From Prevotella sp. UBA6447 (GTDB taxonomy: Bacteria > Bacteroidota > Bacteroidia > Bacteroidales > Bacteroidaceae): a stretch of DNA of 10,802 bases. The position numbers and the translations under genes are program-made. Of the stretch, positions 5,111 through 10,802 are shown in pieces (position 1 is the first letter of the stretch; each line of letters starts with the position of its first letter). The stretch lies in the NCBI GenBank assembly GCA_002437115.1, contig DJOD01000034.1:1-10802 (forward strand), in the 5' to 3' direction. The notes beneath the pieces were generated by a model. The model saw nothing but the letters and a program-made list of their open reading frames with translations. It made no database searches and had not been told where the DNA came from.

Positions 5111-7669
5111 ATGAAAATCAAAGCAGATTATGCCAATGCTCCCCAATGGAAGTCCCTGACCATCAAGTCGAGTCTTCCCGAGCAGTTGAAATGTTTGGAT
5201 GAGCTTGCTCACAACATGTGGTGGGCCTGGAATTATGAGGCGCGTAATCTCTTCAAGAGCCTTGACGAGCAGCTTTATGAGGAGGTCGGACATAATCCCG
5301 TTCTCTTGCTTGACCGTTTAGGCTACGACCGCAAGGAAGCCATCGTAAAGGACAAGGCTATCATGAAGAAGGTGAAAGACGTCTATGAGCAGTTCCGCGC
5401 TTATATGGATGTGGAGCCCGACAAGAGTCGTCCTTCTGTGGCCTACTTCTGCATGGAGTATGGCATTAATCAAGCCTTGAAGATTTACTCTGGCGGATTG
5501 GGCATGCTTGCAGGCGACTATGTGAAGGAGGCTTCTGACAGTAACGTTGACATGTGTGCCGTTGGCTTTCTTTATCGTTACGGCTACTTCAAGCAGTCGC
5601 TCAGTATGGACGGCCAGCAGATAGCCAACTATGATGCGCAAGACTTCAACTCGCTTCCCATTGTGCGGGTGCTTGGCGAAAATGGCAACCAGGTGGTTGT
5701 TGACGTTCCTTATATGAACTATCAAGTCCATGCGCTTGTGTGGCAAGTCAATGTAGGACGCGTGAAACTTTATCTACTCGACACCGACAACGACATGAAT
5801 TCCGAGTATGACAAGCCCATCACTCACTCTCTCTATGGTGGCGACTGGGAGAATCGCCTGAAGCAGGAAATACTTCTCGGTATTGGCGGTATGCTCATGC
5901 TTAAGAAACTTGGCATCAGAAAAGATATCTACCACTGCAACGAGGGACATGCGGCCCTCTGTAATCTTGAGCGTCTGTGCGATTATGTGAAGCAAGGTCT
6001 CAGCTTCAACCAAGCTATGGAACTGGTGCGTGCATCGTCACTCTACACTGTTCACACGCCAGTTCCTGCTGGTCATGATTACTTCGACGAGTCGCTCTTC
6101 GGCAAGTATATGGGTGGTTATCCCCAGATGCTTGGTATTTCATGGGATGAGTTCATCGGCATGGGTCGTCAGAACCCAGATGATCACAGTGAGCGTTTCT
6201 GCATGTCCATTTTCGCTTGTAACACCTGCCAGGAGGTCAACGGTGTGAGCAAGCTCCATGGATGGGTCAGCCAGAAGATGTTTGCGCCGATATGGTCTGG
6301 CTATTATCCAGAGGAGAACCACGTAGGATACGTAACCAATGGCGTGCACTTCCCGACCTGGACAGCTACAGAGTGGCGTAAGCTATATGATAAGTATTTT
6401 GACCCCAACTTCATCAACGACCAGAGTAATGAGAGCATTTGGCATGCCATCTACAATGTTCCCGATGATGAAATTTGGGACACCCGTATGGCGTTGAAGG
6501 AGAAGCTCATCAAGTTTATACGCGACAAGTTTACGCAACAGTGGCTGCGTAACCAGGGCGACCCTGCCAAGGTGGTTAGCATCTTGGAACGCATCAATCC
6601 CAAGGCGTTGATGATAGGCTTCTGCCGCCGTTTTGCTACCTACAAGCGTGCCCACTTGCTGTTTACCGATCTCAGCCGATTGGAGAAAATTGTCAATGAC
6701 CCCGAGCATCCCGTGTTGTTCTTTTTCTCGGGCAAGGCTCATCCCGCTGATGGTGCTGGCCAGGGGCTCATCAAGCGTATCTTTGAAATCAGCCGTATGC
6801 CTCAGTTCCTTGGCAAGATCATTTTCTTGGAGGATTATGATATGCAGTTGGCTCGTCGCCTGGTTTCGGGTGTTGACATTTGGATGAACACGCCTACTCG
6901 TCCTTTGGAGGCTTCAGGAACCTCTGGCGAGAAGGCCGAGATGAATGGAGTGGTCAACCTTTCTGTTCTCGACGGATGGTGGGTTGAGGGCTACCGTAAG
7001 GGAGCTGGATGGGCTTTGCCTCAGGAGCGTACTTACGAGAACCAGGGTTATCAGGACCAGCTTGACGCTGCCACCATCTATTCGTTGCTGGAGAATGAGA
7101 TTATCCCACTGTACTATGCAAAGAACGCTAAGGGATACAGTGAGAATTGGGTGAAGGTAATCAAGAATTCTATTGCCACCATTGCACCCCACTACACCAT
7201 GAAGCGCCAGCTTGACGATTATTATAATAAGTTTTACCTCAAGGAGGCTAACCGCTCCAAGAAGCTCGCGGCTAACGAGTATCGCTTAGCCAAGGAGATA
7301 GCACATTGGAAGGAGTCTGTGGCTGAGCGTTGGGATAGCATCCATGTGGTCAGCAAGGATGAGAGCATGCTGAATGGCGCGCAGACGGGTGTGAAATACA
7401 CGCTAAAGTATGTCATCGACGAGCAAGGTCTTGACGATGCCGTTGGCTTGGAGCTTGTCACGCTGAAGCCAGAGACGGAGAAGTCAGACCGCGAGGTCTT
7501 CAGTGTCCATGAGTTTACCATGATTGGCCATGAGGGCAACAACTACACTTTCGAGCTCAACGTGGAGCCTGATCACGCAGGCTCGTTCCGTTCTTGCGTA
7601 CGTATGTTCCCGAAGAATGCCAACCTGCCTCACCGTCAGGACTTCTGCTATGTGAAGTGGCTTGACTAA
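5111..7669 (+). CDS. glgP: Alpha-glucan (glycogen) phosphorylase, GT35, with DUF3417 N-terminus
   Basis: Releases glucose-1-phosphate from alpha-1,4-glucan ends using phosphate and pyridoxal phosphate. The 852-residue protein belongs to the branch with an N-terminal DUF3417 domain (about 12-110, LDELAHNMWWAWN at 29-41), not the classic muscle/E. coli GlgP-MalP branch. The catalytic part begins near SVAYFCMEYGIN (109-120) and IYSGGLGMLAGDY (125-137) and includes HCNEGHAA (275-282), HTPVPAGHD (315-323), VTNGVH (408-413) and CRRFATYKRA (505-514; phosphate-binding Arg and Lys). PLP should bind Lys608 in EASGTSGEKAEMNG (600-613), where classic enzymes read EASGTGNMK. Residues from about 740 to the end look like a separate beta-rich domain. 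The start at 5111 is an ATG 35 nt after the synthase stop, in an A-rich leader without a Shine-Dalgarno site. A strong intrinsic terminator follows. Pairing with the synthase puts glycogen build-up and use under one promoter, so flux is probably set by enzyme regulation. Confidence 0.95.
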   Translation: MKIKADYANAPQWKSLTIKSSLPEQLKCLDELAHNMWWAWNYEARNLFKSLDEQLYEEVGHNPVLLLDRLGYDRKEAIVKDKAIMKKVKDVYEQFRAYMDVEPDKSRPSVAYFCMEYGINQALKIYSGGLGMLAGDYVKEASDSNVDMCAVGFLYRYGYFKQSLSMDGQQIANYDAQDFNSLPIVRVLGENGNQVVVDVPYMNYQVHALVWQVNVGRVKLYLLDTDNDMNSEYDKPITHSLYGGDWENRLKQEILLGIGGMLMLKKLGIRKDIYHCNEGHAALCNLERLCDYVKQGLSFNQAMELVRASSLYTVHTPVPAGHDYFDESLFGKYMGGYPQMLGISWDEFIGMGRQNPDDHSERFCMSIFACNTCQEVNGVSKLHGWVSQKMFAPIWSGYYPEENHVGYVTNGVHFPTWTATEWRKLYDKYFDPNFINDQSNESIWHAIYNVPDDEIWDTRMALKEKLIKFIRDKFTQQWLRNQGDPAKVVSILERINPKALMIGFCRRFATYKRAHLLFTDLSRLEKIVNDPEHPVLFFFSGKAHPADGAGQGLIKRIFEISRMPQFLGKIIFLEDYDMQLARRLVSGVDIWMNTPTRPLEASGTSGEKAEMNGVVNLSVLDGWWVEGYRKGAGWALPQERTYENQGYQDQLDAATIYSLLENEIIPLYYAKNAKGYSENWVKVIKNSIATIAPHYTMKRQLDDYYNKFYLKEANRSKKLAANEYRLAKEIAHWKESVAERWDSIHVVSKDESMLNGAQTGVKYTLKYVIDEQGLDDAVGLELVTLKPETEKSDREVFSVHEFTMIGHEGNNYTFELNVEPDHAGSFRSCVRMFPKNANLPHRQDFCYVKWLD

Positions 7670-7716
7670 ACTTGTACGAGAAAGTCCTGACAGGGCTTGT
7701 CTTCCATAACATTCTA

Positions 7717-7749
7717 AGCATCCGGATTATTGGTTTCGGGTGCTTTTTT
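7717..7749 (+). terminator. Intrinsic terminator of the glycogen operon
   Basis: A 10-bp stem (AGCATCCGGA paired with TTCGGGTGCT, two G-U pairs) closes an 8-nt loop and is followed by a run of T to 7749. It begins 47 nt after the phosphorylase stop. A smaller 7-bp hairpin at 7682-7698 lies just before it. Confidence 0.85.
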
Positions 7750-7759
7750 ATTTACATGC

Positions 7760-7780
7760 GCTTTTCTTTTGTCGAAAAGC
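7760..7780. other. Short perfect hairpin between the two terminators
   Basis: GCTTTTC at 7760-7766 pairs with GAAAAGC at 7774-7780 around a 7-nt loop. It lies downstream of both terminators, one from each side. It has no T run of its own and may be a back-up RNA end structure or simply spacer. Confidence 0.4.
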
Positions 7781-7782
7781 CT

Positions 7783-7831
7783 AAAAAAGGGGGTCGCTTC
7801 ACCATTGTGATTTGAGTGGTGAGGCGACCCC
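7783..7831 (-). terminator. Intrinsic terminator of the ThiE-like/prs operon
   Basis: On the minus strand a 15-bp stem (arms 7790-7804 and 7817-7831, one G-U pair) with a 12-nt loop is followed by six T residues (A run at 7783-7788 on the plus strand). It begins 26 nt after the prs stop codon. Confidence 0.9.
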
Positions 7832-7857
7832 TGTCGTTTGTTGGGTATCTTTGTGCT

Positions 7858-8796
7858 TTACACCAGGTACTGCGAAGAGATGCTCTCGTTGTTGATGACG
7901 CGCCTGATGGTCTCTGCAAACATGTCGGCCACGCTGAGTTGCTTAACCTTTGAGCAACGGTGCGTGTACGGGATGGAGTCGGTGAAGACCATCTCCTCCA
8001 GGCAGCTGTTCTGTACGCGCTCCGATGCTGGGCCGCTCATCACACAGTGGCTGGCAAAAGCCCTTACGCTGAGCGCACCGGCTTCCTTCATGATGTCGGC
8101 TGCCTTGGTGATTGTCCCCGCCGTGTCTACCATGTCATCAATGATGACCACATTCTTGTCTTTCACGTCGCCGATAATCTGCATGCTCTCCACTACGTTG
8201 GCGCGTGCGCGGGTCTTGTTGCAGAGCACCAGCGGGCACCCAAGATACTTGGCATAGGTGTTGGCGCGCTTGGAGCCGCCGACATCGGGTGATGCGATGA
8301 CAAGGTCTTTCAAGTGGAGGCTCTGCACGTAGGGCAGCAATACCCCGCTGGCGTAGAGATGGTCAACAGGCACATTGAAGAACCCTTGGATTTGGTCTGC
8401 ATGCAAGTCCATCGTGATGAGGCGGTCGATGCCCGCCACACTCAGCAGGTCGGCTACCAGCTTGGCGCCGATGCTCACTCTTGGCTTGTCCTTGCGGTCT
8501 TGCCGTGCCCATCCGAAATAGGGGATGACGGCAATGATGTGGCGTGCCGAGGCGCGCTTGGCCGCATCAATCATCAGCAGCAGCTCCATTAGGTTGTCGG
8601 AATTGGGGAAGGTGCTCTGCACGAGGAAGACATCACGCCCGCGGATTGACTCCTCGTAGGAGACGGAGAACTCGCCATCGGAGAACTTCGTCATCACAAG
8701 GTTTCCCAATGGGCAGCCCAGGCTGGCGCAAATCTTTTCTGCAAGGTATCTCGTGCTTGTGCCCGAGAAGACCAAGAAAGAGTTATTTTCACTCAT
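7858..8796 (-). CDS. prs: Ribose-phosphate pyrophosphokinase (PRPP synthetase)
   Basis: Transfers pyrophosphate from ATP to ribose-5-phosphate, making PRPP for purine, pyrimidine, histidine, tryptophan and NAD synthesis. The 312 residues match class I Prs length. Visible motifs are FSDGE (38-42), the ATP-site stretch ARQDRKDKPR (97-106), the metal-binding MDLHADQIQGFF (129-140), SPDVGGSKRA (169-178), the flexible catalytic loop CNKTRARAN (192-200; Lys194 and Arg196) and the PRPP-binding loop VVIIDDMVDTAGTIT (216-230). The ATG at 8796 is preceded by an AT-rich stretch with no Shine-Dalgarno site and no clear -7 box. I infer it is read from the promoter of the ThiE-like gene 44 nt upstream. A strong terminator follows. 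The ThiE-like neighbour does not use PRPP directly, although thiamine pyrimidine synthesis starts from the PRPP-dependent purine pathway. Confidence 0.97.
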   Translation of the reverse strand: MSENNSFLVFSGTSTRYLAEKICASLGCPLGNLVMTKFSDGEFSVSYEESIRGRDVFLVQSTFPNSDNLMELLLMIDAAKRASARHIIAVIPYFGWARQDRKDKPRVSIGAKLVADLLSVAGIDRLITMDLHADQIQGFFNVPVDHLYASGVLLPYVQSLHLKDLVIASPDVGGSKRANTYAKYLGCPLVLCNKTRARANVVESMQIIGDVKDKNVVIIDDMVDTAGTITKAADIMKEAGALSVRAFASHCVMSGPASERVQNSCLEEMVFTDSIPYTHRCSKVKQLSVADMFAETIRRVINNESISSQYLV

Positions 8797-8840
8797 TTTG
8801 AATAGCGTTTATATAATAATAAAAGTGTGTGCGACAGTCA

Positions 8841-9449
8841 TCACTCTGTTGCGTTGCGCAACTGCTTGAAATGATTGATGAGCCCTTTGAAGTCCATCTC
8901 GTTGTGTATGTTGAACCTGCACCAGAGGTCACCACATATGACCACGCCGCCGAACCCCAGGTCTTTGGCGGCCTTGATGTTGTCGACGCTCATGCCACCA
9001 AGTGCATACACATGGCGGTCGATGAGGCCACAACGCGACGCCTCCATAAGTTGAGCGGCCGTGAAGGTTTGCTTCTCGTCCTTGTATTCTATGCAGTTGA
9101 ATATGTTTTTGAGAAACACGTACTTCGACTTTTTCTTCATCATTTTCAATGTGGAGAGGTCGTTACACGTGCGCGTGACATTGCCCTTGTAGCCTTCGGG
9201 AATATCTTCTGTTGGGTCGTCTATGTGTATGCCAGCCAGCCCAAACTCGCTTTTCAGATAGTAATGATCATGTACGGTGATCTCGTCGTAATGCTCTTCG
9301 GGCAATAAGGTTAGCAAACGCTCCGCATAGAGGGGGGGTGAGCCTGGCTTGAACAGGTGCAAGTTGTTCATCCCCTCGTCGAAGAGGGCTGACAGGATAA
9401 TATCTTCTTCCACAAAAAATGTGGACTTCGTCATGATTACTAATTTCAT
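8841..9449 (-). CDS. ThiE/TenI-like TIM-barrel protein (thiamine phosphate synthase superfamily)
   Basis: A 202-residue protein that resembles the Bacteroidales branch of the thiamine phosphate synthase (ThiE) / thiazole tautomerase (TenI) superfamily. Seen in order: strand 1 KLVIMT (2-7); NLHLFKPG (29-36) where ThiE has a QLREK-like pyrimidine site; ITVHDHYYLKSEFGLAGIHIDD (57-78) corresponding to the ThiE NDxxxxA...GVHLGQxD region; YVFLKNIFN (110-118); and the phosphate-binding end YALGGMSVDNI...GFGGVVICGDLW (148-176), the best-kept part. The usual Arg of the R-x-K motif is Phe33, the Asn-Asp metal/pyrophosphate pair is His60-Asp61, and there is no GP(I/V)F(P/A)T motif, so classic ThiE catalysis is doubtful. 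It may be a TenI-type protein or a repurposed paralogue. The gene is first in an operon with prs and has a good promoter shared back to back with nspC. No other thiamine gene is nearby. Confidence 0.72.
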   Translation of the reverse strand: MKLVIMTKSTFFVEEDIILSALFDEGMNNLHLFKPGSPPLYAERLLTLLPEEHYDEITVHDHYYLKSEFGLAGIHIDDPTEDIPEGYKGNVTRTCNDLSTLKMMKKKSKYVFLKNIFNCIEYKDEKQTFTAAQLMEASRCGLIDRHVYALGGMSVDNIKAAKDLGFGGVVICGDLWCRFNIHNEMDFKGLINHFKQLRNATE

Positions 9450-9471
9450 CGTAGACTTTTCTTTTCAAGTG

Positions 9472-9503
9472 CAAATGTATGAATTTTCCGTTAAATTAGC
9501 AAT
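9472..9503 (-). promoter_or_regulatory. Promoter for the ThiE-like/prs operon
   Basis: On the minus strand the -7 box is TACATTTG (9479-9472), followed by CA. ATTG (9503-9500) lies 20 nt upstream as the -33 element. The box ends 22 nt before the ATG at 9449. The leader contains a purine-rich stretch (GAAAAGAAAAG) but no true Shine-Dalgarno site. Confidence 0.6.
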
Positions 9504-9522
9504 AATATTGGGAAATAAAACT

Positions 9523-9530
9523 TATCTTTG
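9523..9530 (+). promoter_or_regulatory. -7 promoter box for nspC
   Basis: TATCTTTG at 9523-9530 is a full match to TAnnTTTG and is followed by CA. It ends 16 nt before the ATG at 9547. The -33 position is weak (TTAG at 9496-9499, spacing 23). The box also decides the gene start: codons upstream of 9547 would lie in or before the promoter. Confidence 0.55.
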
Positions 9531-9546
9531 CATAAAAAATATAGCG

Positions 9547-10728
9547 ATGAAAATCAACCTGACGACCTTCGAGGAAGTGCACCAACCGGTTTATGTATTG
9601 GAGGAAAACCGTTTGCGCCGTAACCTACGACTCATAACAGATGTCGCCCAAGCGGCTGGTGTGGAAATCATTCTGGCTTTCAAGGCGTTTGCCTTGTGGA
9701 AAACGTTTCCCATCTTCCGCGAATACATCTCGGCCACTACGGCCAGCTCCCTTTGCGAGGCCCGCTTGGGCTATGAGGAGTTTGGAAGTCCCACTCACAC
9801 GTTCTCGCCGGCCTACACGGACAATGAGATAGACGAGATAGCCCGTTGCTCGAGCCACCTCACATTCAACTCGCTCAGCCAGTGGGAGCGCCTTGCCGCT
9901 CGGGCCAAGGCGGCCAACCCGTCGCTCAGCCTCGGATTGCGCGTCAATCCGGAGTATAGCGAGGTTGAGACGCTGCTCTACAACCCCTGCGCCCCGGGTT
10001 CGCGCTTCGGCGTGCTTAGCTCCCAGTTGCCAGATAGCTTGCCATCGTCCATCGAAGGGTTCCATTGTCACACGCTCTGTGAGAGCGGCCCTGATGTCTT
10101 TCAGCGTACGCTCTTCCACATTGAGGAGAGGTTTGCCAAGTGGTTCTCACAGCTTAAATGGATAAACTTTGGCGGTGGGCATCTGATGACGCGCAGCGAT
10201 TACGACACGTCACTTCTTGTCAGCGTCTTGAAGGATTTTCGTCGTCGGTATCCTCATTTGCACGTTGTCCTGGAACCGGGCAGCGCCTTTGCCTGGCAGA
10301 CGGGTCCCCTTGTGAGCCAAGTGGTTGATATCGTGGAAAATCATGGGGTGCGCACCGCCATACTTAATGTCAGCTTCACTTGCCATATGCCCGACTGTCT
10401 GGAGATGCCCTACCATCCCGCCGTCCGGTTTGCGCATGTTATAGAAGAGGACGCACAAGGCCTTATCCCTGAAGGTCATGGGTCGCACGTCTACAGGTTG
10501 GGCGGTTGTTCTTGCTTGAGCGGCGACTATATGGGTAGATGGCAGTTCGACCATGAATTGAAGGTTGGTGAGAACATTATCTTTGAGGATATGCTTCATT
10601 ACACCACCGTGAAGACCAACCTGTTCAACGGAATTTCTCATCCGTCCATAGCTTTGGCTCATGCTGATGGCGAATTGGAGATTCTTCGGCGGTATGGTTA
10701 TGGCGATTACCGTTCGAGAATGGACTAA
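9547..10728 (+). CDS. nspC: Carboxynorspermidine/carboxyspermidine decarboxylase
   Basis: Removes CO2 from carboxyspermidine or carboxynorspermidine, the last step of the alternative, S-adenosylmethionine-independent polyamine pathway. The 393 residues form a fold-III PLP decarboxylase (alanine-racemase barrel plus beta domain). PLP should bind Lys46 in ILAFKAFALW (42-51). Other marks are SATTASSLCEARLG (62-75), GLRVNPEYSEV (130-140), CAPGSRFG (148-155), GFHCHTLCES (171-180), INFGGGHLMT (206-215), LEPGSAFAWQTG (242-253) and the active-site cysteine region LGGCSCLSGDYMG (318-330). I start at the ATG at 9547: the open frame runs back to 9349, but that extension crosses the promoter and the divergent ThiE-like gene and has no family similarity. 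The partner dehydrogenase (carboxynorspermidine synthase) is not in the window. The gene is distinctly GC-richer than the left end. No terminator is visible in the last 74 bases. Confidence 0.93.
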   Translation: MKINLTTFEEVHQPVYVLEENRLRRNLRLITDVAQAAGVEIILAFKAFALWKTFPIFREYISATTASSLCEARLGYEEFGSPTHTFSPAYTDNEIDEIARCSSHLTFNSLSQWERLAARAKAANPSLSLGLRVNPEYSEVETLLYNPCAPGSRFGVLSSQLPDSLPSSIEGFHCHTLCESGPDVFQRTLFHIEERFAKWFSQLKWINFGGGHLMTRSDYDTSLLVSVLKDFRRRYPHLHVVLEPGSAFAWQTGPLVSQVVDIVENHGVRTAILNVSFTCHMPDCLEMPYHPAVRFAHVIEEDAQGLIPEGHGSHVYRLGGCSCLSGDYMGRWQFDHELKVGENIIFEDMLHYTTVKTNLFNGISHPSIALAHADGELEILRRYGYGDYRSRMD

Positions 10729-10802
10729 CTTGCTATACCCATCCAGAATGACTTAGTGATGTTAGTTGTCTTAAGGCGCGAAATAATAGCTTAAATTATC
10801 CA

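Noticed and set aside
7838..8592. Plus-strand open frames opposite prs
   Set aside because: prs is unmistakable on the minus strand with its own terminator; the opposite frames show no recognisable motif.
8797..8840. Separate promoter for prs in the 44-bp gap
   Set aside because: The gap is AT-rich but contains no TAnnTTTG box on the minus strand, so cotranscription with the upstream gene is more likely.
9349..9546. N-terminal extension of the nspC frame by 66 codons
   Set aside because: It overlaps the divergent ThiE-like gene and the nspC promoter box, and the extra residues have no decarboxylase similarity. The ATG at 9547 fits the family start.

Overview
The window looks like a stretch of a Bacteroidales chromosome, most likely Prevotella or a close relative. 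Three things point there: a eukaryote-type (GT3) glycogen synthase sits next to a DUF3417-type glucan phosphorylase; five upstream regions carry the Bacteroidota -7 promoter box (TAnnTTTG), each time extended to TAnnTTTGCA; and start codons almost entirely lack Shine-Dalgarno sequences. I see no insertion sequence, CRISPR array, rRNA, certain tRNA or phage gene. The eight genes are mostly housekeeping metabolism and none is visibly broken.

Layout, left to right. (1) 1-232 is an AT-rich leader with a promoter for a DAACS-family Na+-coupled amino-acid symporter (233-1471, +). (2) Converging on it, with a 20-bp tail overlap, is a minus-strand pair: a small secreted protein of unknown function (3279-2833), then a GNAT acetyltransferase fused to an N-acetylmuramic acid 6-phosphate etherase (MurQ) domain (2828-1452). 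(3) A divergent promoter region (3280-3413) separates that pair from a plus-strand glycogen operon: GT3 glycogen synthase (3414-5075) and GT35 alpha-glucan phosphorylase (5111-7669), so synthesis and breakdown of glycogen are encoded together. (4) 7670-7857 holds two facing intrinsic terminators, one for each converging operon. (5) A minus-strand pair follows: a ThiE/TenI-like TIM-barrel protein (9449-8841), then ribose-phosphate pyrophosphokinase Prs (8796-7858). (6) A 97-bp divergent promoter region leads to carboxynorspermidine decarboxylase NspC (9547-10728, +), the last step of the carboxyspermidine route to polyamines. The final 74 bases show no gene.

The parts most worth following up are the GNAT-MurQ fusion, which has a Ser-to-Gly change in its sugar-phosphate loop and is paired with an unknown exported protein; the GT3 synthase lacking most of the arginine cluster used for glucose-6-phosphate control in eukaryotes; the divergent ThiE-like protein upstream of prs; and the uniform promoter-to-start geometry (22 nt in three of five cases). 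I do not see convincing evidence of a wholly new multi-gene system. Family assignments rest on motifs recalled from known families, not on a database search.
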